From the NCBI GenBank assembly GCA_019661895.1, contig JAIFWO010000005.1, positions 1-32,757 of the forward strand: a stretch of 32,757 nucleotides of DNA, written 5' to 3'. Both the position numbers and the translations under genes were made by a program. The notes under the pieces were generated by a model. The model was given only the letters and a program-made list of their open reading frames with translations, was not told where the DNA came from and ran no database searches. Origin of the DNA: Candidatus Parcubacteria bacterium. GTDB lineage: Bacteria; Patescibacteriota; Minisyncoccia; Phycocordibacterales; Zambryskibacteraceae. Positions 22,270-31,223 of the stretch are shown in pieces (position 1 is the first letter of the stretch; each line of letters begins with the position of its first letter).

Positions 22270-25200
22270 ATGAGTTTTTCCTTATACCCACCCGAGAATC
22301 CGGTACCTGCAGGAATCAGTCGACCGATAATAACATTCTCCTTAAGTCCAAGGAGCTCGTCCTCAGCGCCTCTAATGGCGGCCTGGATAAGCACTCTCGG
22401 TGTGTGCTGGAAGGAAGCCGCCGAGAGGAACGAGGCGCGCGAGAGCGAGACCTCGGTGATACCCATGATGACAGGGTCGGCCTTAGCCTCCTCGCCGCCG
22501 CGTTCGCGGATGGCCGCATTAGCTTCCGCGATCTCAGAGAGTTCTACCACGTCTCCTCGAGTAAACTGCGTGTCTCCAGCCACCTTGATCCGACGTCGGG
22601 CAAACATTTGTCGGACGATGAGCTCGATGTGCTTATGAGAGACAGCGGCGCCTTGGAGTTCGTAGAGCTTCGAGACTTCGTGAATGATGTATTCCTCCGT
22701 CCGACCGCGGCCGGCGTAGCGGAAGAGTTCGTCAAGATCGGCCGATCCGTCGGTGAGCATCTCACCCTTCTTCACCTCGGCACCGATGCGGGTGAGGATA
22801 CTTCTGTTGGGAGCAACCACATACTCGGTATCAAGCTTCTTGCCCTTGGTCTCGCCAAGTTCGGGAGTGATGACGATGACGCGATCGTGACCGTCCATCT
22901 TGATCTCGGAAATAGTTCCGTCGAGGTGGGCAATGATACACGGGCTCTTGGGCTTCCTCTTCTCGAAGATCTCTTCGACGCGAGGAAGGCCTTGAGTAAT
23001 GTCTCCGCCTGCGGCGGCCACGCCTCCGGCATGGAAGGTTCGCATAGTAAGCTGCGTGCCGGGCTCGCCGATAGCTTGCGCGGCCACCGTACCCACTGCC
23101 TCACCAAGCTCGACTGGCTTGTTGTTGCCAAGGTCAGCTCCGTAACACTTCATACAGAGACCGTGCAATGTCTTGCAGACCATAGGAGAGCGGACCACCA
23201 CGGCCTCGACACCCGCGGCGTCGACGACCTCAGCATCCTTCCTGGTGATGAAGTGTCCGATCTTGAAGAGCACATTGCCCTTCAGGTCGACCACATCCTT
23301 GGCCACGAAGCGGCCCTTGATGGTCTTGGAGAGCGGCATCTCGATGCCTGAGGCAGTCTTCTTGGTAATAGTGATCCCTTCCTTGGTACCGCAGTCCTCC
23401 TCGCTCACGATCTCGTCTTGAGCCACATCGAAGAGACGGCGAGTAAGATAACCGGCCTTGGCGGTGTTGAGCGCGGTGTCGGTAAGACCCTTGCGCGAGC
23501 CGTGAGTAGTGATGAAGTATTCAAGCGGCGTCAGACCCTCTTTGTAACAAGAGATGATCGGGAATTCCAAGGATTCACCCGCCACGTTCTGGATGATACC
23601 CTTCATGCCGGCCATCTGGTTCAAGTTACCGAACGATCCTCGAGCGCGTGAGTACGTCATGTCGTAGACCGAGTCCTTGGTCGCCAGGGTGGCGGGGATC
23701 AAGGCTTCGATCTCTTGCTTGATCTCTTGCCAGATCGCCACCGACTTCTGGATGCGCTCGTTCTCCGAGAGGAGGCCTTCGTTGTATTGGTCGATAACGG
23801 TGTTGACCGCCTCGCGGCCCTTCTTGATGATCTGGGGCTTAGCCTCGGGGATCTTCACATCGTCAATGCCCCACGTCACGCCGGAGTGCGTAGCGTATCG
23901 GAAGCCGAATTCCTTGATCTTGTCGATGACTGGAGGGATGTTGTTGATCCCATAGCGTTCGATGAGGTCGTCGACCAACTCTGCCATCTTCTTGCCGTCC
24001 ATTTCATGATTCAAGAATGGATAGTCGGAAGGAAGCACGCTGTTGAAGAGCAGACGGCCAACCGAGGTCTCGAAGATCTTGCCCTCGAAGTGCTTATACT
24101 TCTCCGAGTCGGTCGGGAGGACGTGGATCTTGGCTCGATAGTCAACCGCGCTGAAGTCGAGCGCCGTAATGGCACCATTGGGAGTGGCGAAGTATTTGCC
24201 CTCGCCGCGCTCACCGGGGATAAGACGCGTCATCCAGTAGATACCGAGGACGATGTCGAGCATCTTGGCCGAGACCACCGGCTCGCCGTTGCCTGGCTTC
24301 AAGATATTTTTGTCGGCGGCCATGATAAGACGCGCCTCGGCCTGAGCCTCGTCTGAGAGCGGCACGTGCACGGCCATCTGGTCTCCGTCGAAGTCGGCGT
24401 TGAAGGCGGTACAGACAAGCGGATGCAACTGGATAGCGTTGCCCTCGATAAGCACTGGCTGGAAGGCCTGGATACCGAGACGATGGAGGGTGGGTGCGCG
24501 GTTCAAGAGCACGTACTTGCCGCGAATGATTTCTTCGAGGATGGCCCAAACCTCCGGGATAGCATCTTCGATGAGACGGCGGGCGCCGGGGATGTTGAAG
24601 GCCAGTTCTCGCTTCAAAAGTTCTGAGATGATAAATGGTTTGAAGAGTTCCAGAGCCATGTGCTTGGGCAGACCGCACTGGTGAAGCTTGAGTTCTGGTC
24701 CGACCACGATGACCGAGCGGCCAGAGTAGTCCACGCGCTTACCCAAGAGATTCTGGCGGAAGAGGCCTCGCTTACCCTTGAGATTGTCCGAGAGACTCTT
24801 CAAGGGACGGCGCTGGGCCTGATTGCCGCCAGCCGAACCGTGACGGATAGTGTTATCGATAAGCGCATCGACTGCTTCTTGAAGAATTCTTTTCTCATTT
24901 CTTAAGATCACGTCCGGGGCATTGATCTCCTTCAACTTTCTTAGACGATTGTTGCGGTTGATCACGCGGCGGTAAAGGTCGTTGACGTCTGAGGTGGCAT
25001 AGCGGCCGCCGTCGAGGGGCACCATCGGGCGGATAGCTGGCGGGATGACCGGGATGCGGGTCAGGAACATCCATTCAGGACGAGTGCTGGCATTGATCAT
25101 CCACTGCACGGTCGAAGCGCGCTTGTTGAGTCTGGCGAGTTCAGTGGCGGGAGCTTTCTCGATCATAGCCTCGAGCTCCTTTAGGAGTTTGTTGAGATCA

Positions 25201-25892
25201 ACTTTCTTCAAAATGTCGAAGATGGCCTCGGCACCGATACCAGCCTCGAAGATGGTGGCATACTTCATGCCGAAGCGATGATACTCGACTTCATCGAGCA
25301 CGCGGCCTGGTATAAGCGACTCGATGTCGCTCTTGGTCTGCAGAGCAAGCTCTTTGAGCATCTCCTTGGACTTATCGTCTTGCAAAGCTTTGACCTTGGC
25401 CTTGAACTCAGAGTCGAGATCCTTGAGCACGCGTGTCTTCTCTCCCTCAGAGACAGAGGTCACGATATAGCCTGCGAAGTATATGACCTTCTCCAAATCC
25501 GCGACCGGAATGCCCATGACCAAAGAGATGCGCGAGGGAACATTTTTAAGAAACCAAATGTGAGCGACCGGGCTCGCCAATTCGATGTGGCCCATGCGCT
25601 CGCGACGAACGATCGAGCGAGTGATCTCCACGCCGCACTTCTCGCAGACGATCCCCTTGTAACGAATGCCCCGGTACTTGCCGCAGTAGCACTCGAAGTC
25701 TCTGTCTGGTCCGAAGATCTTCTCGTCGAAGAGACCGTTCCTCTCGCTTCGCTGCGTTCTATAGTTGATAGTCTCGGGCTTGGTAACCTCGCCATACGAC
25801 CACTCCTTGATGCGCTCAGGAGAGGCAAGCTTGATGCCGATGACATCGAAATCCTTCGTATCCACAACTTTGTTTTTGCTTGGGGTGTTCAT
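22233..25892 (-). CDS. rpoC: RNA polymerase subunit beta' (RpoC)
   Basis: A 1219-residue beta' subunit. The N-terminal zinc ribbon has C68, C70, C83 and C86; the catalytic loop NADFDGDQM (498-506) binds the active-site Mg2+; the zinc cluster of the C-terminal half appears as CGTKEG...CKTLHGLCMKCYG. The bridge-helix and trigger-loop segments (GEPGTQLTMRTFHAGG) are present. Its length is near the short bacterial form with no large lineage insert. It starts 4 bases after the rpoB stop with no ribosome binding site and is clearly cotranscribed and coupled. Confidence 0.97.
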   Translation of the reverse strand: MNTPSKNKVVDTKDFDVIGIKLASPERIKEWSYGEVTKPETINYRTQRSERNGLFDEKIFGPDRDFECYCGKYRGIRYKGIVCEKCGVEITRSIVRRERMGHIELASPVAHIWFLKNVPSRISLVMGIPVADLEKVIYFAGYIVTSVSEGEKTRVLKDLDSEFKAKVKALQDDKSKEMLKELALQTKSDIESLIPGRVLDEVEYHRFGMKYATIFEAGIGAEAIFDILKKVDLNKLLKELEAMIEKAPATELARLNKRASTVQWMINASTRPEWMFLTRIPVIPPAIRPMVPLDGGRYATSDVNDLYRRVINRNNRLRKLKEINAPDVILRNEKRILQEAVDALIDNTIRHGSAGGNQAQRRPLKSLSDNLKGKRGLFRQNLLGKRVDYSGRSVIVVGPELKLHQCGLPKHMALELFKPFIISELLKRELAFNIPGARRLIEDAIPEVWAILEEIIRGKYVLLNRAPTLHRLGIQAFQPVLIEGNAIQLHPLVCTAFNADFDGDQMAVHVPLSDEAQAEARLIMAADKNILKPGNGEPVVSAKMLDIVLGIYWMTRLIPGERGEGKYFATPNGAITALDFSAVDYRAKIHVLPTDSEKYKHFEGKIFETSVGRLLFNSVLPSDYPFLNHEMDGKKMAELVDDLIERYGINNIPPVIDKIKEFGFRYATHSGVTWGIDDVKIPEAKPQIIKKGREAVNTVIDQYNEGLLSENERIQKSVAIWQEIKQEIEALIPATLATKDSVYDMTYSRARGSFGNLNQMAGMKGIIQNVAGESLEFPIISCYKEGLTPLEYFITTHGSRKGLTDTALNTAKAGYLTRRLFDVAQDEIVSEEDCGTKEGITITKKTASGIEMPLSKTIKGRFVAKDVVDLKGNVLFKIGHFITRKDAEVVDAAGVEAVVVRSPMVCKTLHGLCMKCYGADLGNNKPVELGEAVGTVAAQAIGEPGTQLTMRTFHAGGVAAAGGDITQGLPRVEEIFEKRKPKSPCIIAHLDGTISEIKMDGHDRVIVITPELGETKGKKLDTEYVVAPNRSILTRIGAEVKKGEMLTDGSADLDELFRYAGRGRTEEYIIHEVSKLYELQGAAVSHKHIELIVRQMFARRRIKVAGDTQFTRGDVVELSEIAEANAAIRERGGEEAKADPVIMGITEVSLSRASFLSAASFQHTPRVLIQAAIRGAEDELLGLKENVIIGRLIPAGTGFSGGYKEKLICEAMSTLSKNA

Positions 25893-25896
25893 ATAG

Positions 25897-28800
25897 TTAT
25901 TCGTTAGTGGATTCGCGGGTATCTCTCCTTTTCTTTGCCTCGATGTCTAGGGCCAGACCGCGCAGGTTATTGATGAGCACATTGAACGAGGCCGGGATGC
26001 CAGGTTCCTGGATCTTCTCGCCCTTCACGATCGAGTCGAAGGCGGCCGAGCGGCCTTGGATATCGTCTGACTTGATGGTGAGCATCTCGCGCAGAGTATG
26101 ACCCGCACCGTGACCGAGGAGGGCCCACACTTCCATCTCTCCGAATCTCTGGCCTCCGTTTTGAGCCTTTCCTCCGAGAGGCTGCTGGGTAATGAGCGAG
26201 TACGGTCCGATGGAGCGCATGTGGATCTTGTCCTCGACCATGTGGTGGAGCTTCAAGATATACATGTAGCCGACGGCGATATCTTGCTGGAATTCCTCTC
26301 CCGTGCGGCCGTCGAACAATTTCATCTTCCCATTTTCTTTGTATCCGGCTTTGACCAGTTCTTGCTTGATCTCCGCGTCAGTAGCACCGGCAAATGGAGG
26401 CACGATGGCTTGGTAGTTAAGGGTGTTCGCTGCTAGACCAAGATGGAGCTCCAAGATCTGACCCAAGTTCATGCGTGAGGGCACGCCGAGCGGAGTCAAG
26501 ATGATGTCGATCGGCGTTCCGTCGGCCATGTATGGCATATCCTCTACCGGCAAGATCTTTGAAATGACACCCTTGTTGCCATGGCGTCCGGCGAGCTTGT
26601 CTCCGACTGAGACATTTCTAAGTTCTGCCACTTGGATGTGGATCTGCTTCAAGATCCCTGAGTCGAGTTTGTCGCCCTTCTCTCTCGAGAAGACTTGGAC
26701 CGAGATGACCCGACCTCGCTTGCCTCCCTCCATGCGCTTGGAAGTATCCTTGACGTCGCGGGCCTTCTCACCGAAGAGAGACCTGAGGAGACGCTCTTCC
26801 GGAGTCAGCTGAGACTCGCCCTTAGGAGTGATCTTGCCTACCAAGATGTCGCCCGGTCGCACTTCCGCACCGACGCGAATGACGCCGTCCTCGGCAAGAT
26901 TCTTGAGTTTGCCCTCGCCGACATTTGGGATATCGCAAGTCGTCACCTCCGGACCGAGCTTGGTGTCGCGGACGTTGACGGTGAAGTCCTCAATATGCAC
27001 CGAGGTAAACTTCGATTCCTTGACGAGTCGCTCCGAGAGGATGATGGCGTCTTCGTAATTGGCCCCGCTCCACGACATGAAAGCTACCAAGATATTTTGT
27101 CCGAGAGCGATCTGGCCGTGCTCCGAGGAAGAGGTGTCTGCCAAGATATCACCCTTCTTAACCTTCTGCCCAGTCTCAACCGATGGGCGCTGGTGGAAAG
27201 AGGTAAAGCCGTTGGTCATCGAGAAGTTCACCAGCGGGAAGACGTGCTCCTTATCCTTATCGTCCCTCATCTTAATGAGCTTGCCGTCAACATAAGTGAC
27301 AGTGCCGGAAGCGGGAGCAATGACCAAGCGGCCAGTGTCTCGAACCGCCTTCTCCTCTATGCCAGTAGCTACGAGAGGTGCCTCGGGGATGATGCACGGT
27401 GTGCCTTGGCGCTGCATGTTCGAACCCATGAGCGCTCTGTTGGCGTCGTCGTGGTTTAAGAATGGGATAAGAGAGGTCGAGGTCGAGAAGGCTTGGTTGG
27501 TGGCCACGTCTATGTAGTGCACGTCGGCTCGACGCACGCTGTGAGGCTCGCCCTTATGACGAACATCGACAATGTCGGGCATAATTTTACCGTCCTCAAC
27601 ATGCGTAGCTGCGTGAGCAATGTTAAATTGCTCTTCCTCGAGGGCGTTTAAGAATTTAATTTCATTGGTGATCATACCGTCTACCACCTTGGCATAAGGA
27701 GTCTCGATCATGCCGAAGCTGTTGACGCGCGCATATGTGGAAAGGCGCAAGATCAGACCGATGTTCGGACCTTCCGGAGTACAGATCGGACAAAGACGTC
27801 CGTAGTGCGAGGGGTGCACGTCGCGGACTTCGTATCCGGCTCGGGCGCGGTTGAGGCCTCCCGGACCAAGGGCCGACATAGTGCGCAAGTGCTCAAGCTC
27901 CTCAAGAGCATTGGTCTGCTGCATGAATTGGCTAAGCTGGTTAGTCGTGAAGAATTCCTTCATGCGAGCCTGCAAGGGCTTAGGAGAGATGAATTGCACC
28001 GGCAGCGTCACATCGGTGTCGATAGTCGACATCCTGTTTTGGATATTCCTCTTGATCTGGGCCATACCAACACGGATCTTCTGCTGGAAGAGCTCTCCCA
28101 CGAAGCGCACGCGGCGACTCCCGAGGTGATCGATGTCATCGGGCTCCGAACCGGGAGTGGTGCAGAGAGTAATGATGTGAGAGATGATGGTGATGATGTC
28201 TTCAGTCGAGAGGGTGCGGCGGTCCATCTCCTTCTCCGTCTGCTTCATCTCGAAGCGATTGTTGAAGCGGAAGCGTCCAACGCGAGAGAGGTCGTAGCGC
28301 TCCGTGTCGAAGATCGAACGGACGAATTCACGGGCATTGTCAGCCGCAGCCAAGTCGCCGTCTCGCAACCTCTTGTGGATCTCGATAGCGGCTTCATCCA
28401 CGCTCGTGGTGTGGTCCTTGGCCAAGGTCTTCTCGATATAGACGCGAGCTTCCGGCTGTCCGTCGAAAAGGGAGAGAATCTTCTCGTTGGTGGCAGCGCC
28501 GAAGGCGCGGAAAAGCGTCGTCACAGGGAACTTGCGTTTGCGATCGATACGGACGTAGATGACATTGTCGGCATCGGTCTCGAACTCGATCCAAGCGCCG
28601 CGGCCAGGGATGATCTTGGCACCGAAGGTCTTCTTGCCCTTCACTTCCGCGGCGGTGAAGAACACGCCGAAGGAGCGCGCCAGCTGAGGCACGACTACAC
28701 GTTCGATACCCGAGATGATGAAGGTGCCGTGGTCCGTCATGAGCGGGAAGTCCGCCATGAAGAGTTCTTGCTCCTTCTCGGTCTTCTGGATGAAGTTCTT

Positions 28801-29106
28801 TAAACGGATCTTGACCTTGAGAGGCGCCTCATATGAGAGCTTCTTCTCCTTGGCCTCGTACTCGCTCATCTTTGGCTTCTCAAGCTCGAAGCCGACGAAA
28901 TCTAATTGAAACTTCCTTTCGGAAAAGTCTTTGATCGATGAAAATTCTTCAAATACCTCCTTCAGCCCGCTCTCGATGAGCCACTTGAAGGAGTCCACCT
29001 GCGAGATGACCAGATTTGGCATCTCTGTAAGCGGCTTGCGGAAACGGCCGAAATACTTCTTCTCCCGCGGTCCGGAAGCAGCCCGCGCAGCAGTTTTTTG
29101 TACCAT
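25897..29106 (-). CDS. rpoB: RNA polymerase subunit beta (RpoB)
   Basis: A 1069-residue beta subunit, shorter than E. coli's because lineage-specific inserts are absent. Visible landmarks are the N-terminal YFGRFRKPLTEMPNL, the rifampicin region (about 382-413), GYEVRDVHPSHYGRLCPICTPEGPNIGL, the EDMPYMADGTPIDIILTPLGVPSRMN catalytic region and the C-terminal GGKAQNGGQRFGEMEVWALLGHGA. In the rifampicin region Gln396 stands where E. coli has Asp516 and Thr409 where it has Arg529. The gene has a near-consensus promoter and a structured leader of about 75 nt. No ribosome binding site is within 20 bases of the ATG. Confidence 0.97.
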   Translation of the reverse strand: MVQKTAARAASGPREKKYFGRFRKPLTEMPNLVISQVDSFKWLIESGLKEVFEEFSSIKDFSERKFQLDFVGFELEKPKMSEYEAKEKKLSYEAPLKVKIRLKNFIQKTEKEQELFMADFPLMTDHGTFIISGIERVVVPQLARSFGVFFTAAEVKGKKTFGAKIIPGRGAWIEFETDADNVIYVRIDRKRKFPVTTLFRAFGAATNEKILSLFDGQPEARVYIEKTLAKDHTTSVDEAAIEIHKRLRDGDLAAADNAREFVRSIFDTERYDLSRVGRFRFNNRFEMKQTEKEMDRRTLSTEDIITIISHIITLCTTPGSEPDDIDHLGSRRVRFVGELFQQKIRVGMAQIKRNIQNRMSTIDTDVTLPVQFISPKPLQARMKEFFTTNQLSQFMQQTNALEELEHLRTMSALGPGGLNRARAGYEVRDVHPSHYGRLCPICTPEGPNIGLILRLSTYARVNSFGMIETPYAKVVDGMITNEIKFLNALEEEQFNIAHAATHVEDGKIMPDIVDVRHKGEPHSVRRADVHYIDVATNQAFSTSTSLIPFLNHDDANRALMGSNMQRQGTPCIIPEAPLVATGIEEKAVRDTGRLVIAPASGTVTYVDGKLIKMRDDKDKEHVFPLVNFSMTNGFTSFHQRPSVETGQKVKKGDILADTSSSEHGQIALGQNILVAFMSWSGANYEDAIILSERLVKESKFTSVHIEDFTVNVRDTKLGPEVTTCDIPNVGEGKLKNLAEDGVIRVGAEVRPGDILVGKITPKGESQLTPEERLLRSLFGEKARDVKDTSKRMEGGKRGRVISVQVFSREKGDKLDSGILKQIHIQVAELRNVSVGDKLAGRHGNKGVISKILPVEDMPYMADGTPIDIILTPLGVPSRMNLGQILELHLGLAANTLNYQAIVPPFAGATDAEIKQELVKAGYKENGKMKLFDGRTGEEFQQDIAVGYMYILKLHHMVEDKIHMRSIGPYSLITQQPLGGKAQNGGQRFGEMEVWALLGHGAGHTLREMLTIKSDDIQGRSAAFDSIVKGEKIQEPGIPASFNVLINNLRGLALDIEAKKRRDTRESTNE

Positions 29107-29124
29107 GCAATATGAAACTAGCTT

Positions 29125-29150
29125 GTAAAGTCTCTCTCCTTAAACTTTAC
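29125..29150 (-). promoter_or_regulatory. rpoB leader hairpin displaying an SD-like loop
   Basis: Plus-strand arms GTAAAGT (29125-29131) and ACTTTAC (29144-29150) are perfect complements. Read on the minus strand the 12-nt loop is TTAAGGAGAGAG, which contains the only SD-like sequence of the leader, about 25 bases before the rpoB ATG. The spacing is too long for ordinary initiation. Confidence 0.5.
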
Positions 29151-29186
29151 TTCTGGTCGTGACTCAATCAGTTCGAAGTTAAGAGT

Positions 29187-29215
29187 AGTGTAACCTATCC
29201 CCTCTTTTGTGTCAA
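29187..29215 (-). promoter_or_regulatory. Promoter of the rpoB-rpoC-dnaG-rpoD unit
   Basis: Minus-strand -35 TTGACA (29210-29215), 17-nt spacer, -10 TACACT (29187-29192). The -35 sits directly after the T-tract of the upstream gene's terminator. Confidence 0.78.
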
Positions 29216-29244
29216 TAAAAAGACTGCCATTGTTAAGCAGTCTT
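29216..29244 (-). terminator. Terminator of the 110-residue gene, abutting the rpoB promoter
   Basis: Plus-strand arms AAGACTGC (29220-29227) and GCAGTCTT (29237-29244) form an 8-bp stem with a 9-nt loop; on the minus strand TTTTTATT follows and runs into the rpoB -35. Confidence 0.82.
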
Positions 29245-29565
29245 GCGAACTTTGAACTTCTCGCGCCGGGCGATCGCTTCGGGCGAGACAAGGATAACCT
29301 TCCATCCAGCTCGGCGATATACTTCGCCCATAGCCCATCTCCCCATGTTAGTAAACATCCACTGAAAGATAGTGGCAGCTACCCGCGCTTGAATTCGGGC
29401 AAGCCATCGTCGTCTGGCGAGCTTTACCACACCTTCTGGTTTCCAAGCTCGCTCTTCCTCCCAGAACTTAGCAGCGATCCGCTCAAGTTCTCCCTGCGGA
29501 TCGCTTATCTTTGTGCGATCAAATCGGTAGCTACGATGCACAAGGGTCGGATGTTTTGCTGGCAT
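29233..29565 (-). CDS. 110-residue basic protein, unknown
   Basis: Starts MPAKHPTLVHRSYRFDRTK after AAGAGGAG with good spacing; the frame is open further upstream to 29649, but that part overlaps the preceding gene and lacks a ribosome binding site. The protein is strongly basic and helical (VVKLARRRWLARIQARVAATIF...GRWAMGEVYRRAGWKVILVSPEAIARREKFKVRKTA) with no membrane segment. No family recognised; nucleic-acid binding would fit the charge but is a guess. It begins ten bases after the stop of the 200-residue gene, forming a two-gene operon that ends just before the rpoB promoter. Confidence 0.72.
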   Translation of the reverse strand: MPAKHPTLVHRSYRFDRTKISDPQGELERIAAKFWEEERAWKPEGVVKLARRRWLARIQARVAATIFQWMFTNMGRWAMGEVYRRAGWKVILVSPEAIARREKFKVRKTA

Positions 29566-29575
29566 ACTACTCCTC

Positions 29576-30178
29576 TTAGATTGATGGTTTGGTAGCCAAT
29601 CGCGTTTCTTTTTCTCTAAGCAGCTCTTGGAGGCTAAACCTGTCAGCATCCAGCCACTCCGGCAGAGGTAGGAGCTCTATAGCTGCCTCGAGCATTCGAT
29701 TATCAAGGGACCTGCCATACGAGGTCCCGCCGAGATCGTGTGATTGCCACAACTGACGAAGCAAGAGGCGCGCCAGAAGTGCGTCGCTTAAAGATTCGAG
29801 GCTATACTCCCGTTCTGGCATCCGCATAGGTCTCGTTTCATTATCAAGATCAATGGCAATTGCGAGGACCATGAGCGCATTGCGCACCCTAGGGCTCGAC
29901 CCTCCACCAAAACCTGTGCGAAAACAGTGTGTTGTGGAAAGTGAATGTTCATCCAAATGTGAATCGAAGAATACATCCCCTGCCCTCGATCCCATATCGC
30001 CAACAAAGACAGAGATGGTATTGCCTAATCCGTCATCATCGTCACTACGGCGTGTATAGAATTTGCCAGCCTTCAAGGTTTTAGGCCAGAAAAGGCTATT
30101 AAGGAGGATGCCAATAACCTCATCCTCATGGTCGTGAATCACCTTGGCGAGTGTAGTGGCTCGTTTCTTAGGCTTCAC
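29576..30178 (-). CDS. 200-residue protein, unknown, GTG start
   Basis: A 200-residue soluble protein starting at GTG with GGGAG six bases upstream. It has a helical start (KKRATTLAKVIHDHEDEVIGILLNSLFW), a central segment NTISVFVGDMGSRAGDVFFDSH, an FRTGFGGGSSPRVRNALMVLAIAIDLDN segment and a Leu-rich helical C-terminus. The middle looks like a conserved fold in Parcubacteria proteins of unknown function, but no family is named. It forms a two-gene operon with the 110-residue basic protein. A promoter lies just upstream within the end of capA, with an inverted repeat over its -10. Confidence 0.7.
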   Translation of the reverse strand: MKPKKRATTLAKVIHDHEDEVIGILLNSLFWPKTLKAGKFYTRRSDDDDGLGNTISVFVGDMGSRAGDVFFDSHLDEHSLSTTHCFRTGFGGGSSPRVRNALMVLAIAIDLDNETRPMRMPEREYSLESLSDALLARLLLRQLWQSHDLGGTSYGRSLDNRMLEAAIELLPLPEWLDADRFSLQELLREKETRLATKPSI

Positions 30179-30193
30179 AAAGATCTCCCGTTG

Positions 30194-30233
30194 AGTCTAA
30201 GAGTAGACTACGCTTCTATCTTGTAAGTGTAAA
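30194..30233 (-). promoter_or_regulatory. Promoter with inverted repeat over -10, two-gene unknown operon
   Basis: Minus-strand -35 TTTACA (30228-30233), 17-nt spacer, -10 TAGTCT (30205-30210). An inverted repeat AGTCTA (30194-30199) / TAGACT (30204-30209) covers the -10 and start site and may be an operator. Confidence 0.45.
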
Positions 30234-31223
30234 CACCCCATCGACATCGACGCTTTTTGCCAGATCTACGGGAAGTTCGGAGGTGAGAATATTAGTGCGG
30301 ATTTGGAAGGCTTCCTTCTCTGGAAAGTATAATTTACTGCGGAGCATTTCAATGCCGATAAGATGAAAAGTTTCTGTGGAAGGGCCAAGCTCAAGCCGCA
30401 CTGCTAAGCCTTGCCGAGTAGCCAGTGAGAAGTCCTGATCGAAGATGAAGTTACCAAGAGAATAGAAGATGGCCTTGTCTTTATAGATCTCGATCGGCTC
30501 GATGACGTGCGGATGCGCACCGATAACCAGATCGGCACCCGCATCCACGAACCTATGCGCCTCACGTTTCTGATCCGTACTCTCTGTAGTCGAGTACTCG
30601 ACTCCCCAATGCGCAAAGACTACTACAAAGTTGCAATTCGGTTTAAGCCGCGTGATTTCTAGAACGACAGGCTGCGTATCTTCTTTATAAAGCGCGTGAT
30701 AGCCGACGAAGCAAATATTTTGCCCTTTTACCTCTACTTGCTTAGAAACAGTAATGTCATTGGACGGCGAACCGAAAGAGAAGAGGCCAGCGGACGAAAG
30801 GTTAACTTGAGTGGTAAGGAACCCCTCCGTGCCAAAGTCGAGCGCGTGATTGTTGGCTAGCGAGAAGCCGGTGAAGCCAAGGTCCTTAAGTTCAAGGGCG
30901 ACAGACGGATCGAAGGTGAAGTGGAGATTACCATGATCCTTGACTGACACCGAGGGGTTGGCAGTGATAGTCCCTTCCAGATTCCCTACTGCCATATCGA
31001 TATTTTCAAAAATATTTTTAACCTCTTCGAAGACACTCGCGAATCCGTTCTTATCTATCGTGGTCCTCACCACTCGATCGAGCATGATGTCTCCAACGAA
31101 GAGTATTTGGATCGGCTCCTCATCTTTTATTTCAAAATTCCTGGTCGGCGCATAAGTCGAGCCGGCAACCAGGATCGCGATGAGGGCAATACAGATGGCT
31201 AAAATAATTTCTTTACTTTTCAC
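30216..31223 (-). CDS. CapA/PgsA-type metallophosphatase-fold protein, membrane-anchored
   Basis: A protein of about 335 residues of the CapA family (poly-gamma-glutamate capsule synthesis-type). After an N-terminal helix (EIILAICIALIAILVAG) come the conserved motifs ILFVGDIMLDR, GNLEGTIT, LANNHALDFG, FAHWGVEY, GAHPHVIEPIE and YSLGNFIFDQ, which hold the metal-binding Asp/His/Asn residues of this calcineurin-like fold. Whether it acts on capsule material is not known; many CPR homologues are unlinked to capsule genes. The start is GTG at 31223, overlapping the trmD end by 11 bases; the open frame continues upstream in another reading of trmD and is not real coding. Confidence 0.84.
   Translation of the reverse strand: MKSKEIILAICIALIAILVAGSTYAPTRNFEIKDEEPIQILFVGDIMLDRVVRTTIDKNGFASVFEEVKNIFENIDMAVGNLEGTITANPSVSVKDHGNLHFTFDPSVALELKDLGFTGFSLANNHALDFGTEGFLTTQVNLSSAGLFSFGSPSNDITVSKQVEVKGQNICFVGYHALYKEDTQPVVLEITRLKPNCNFVVVFAHWGVEYSTTESTDQKREAHRFVDAGADLVIGAHPHVIEPIEIYKDKAIFYSLGNFIFDQDFSLATRQGLAVRLELGPSTETFHLIGIEMLRSKLYFPEKEAFQIRTNILTSELPVDLAKSVDVDGVFTLTR

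Noticed and set aside
22404-23351. 315-residue plus-strand frame opposite rpoC
   Set aside because: It is antisense to conserved rpoC sequence and its product has no recognisable domain; a product of codon bias in rpoC.
27805-28803. 332-residue plus-strand frame opposite rpoB
   Set aside because: Antisense to conserved rpoB, with no promoter or ribosome binding site; a shadow frame.
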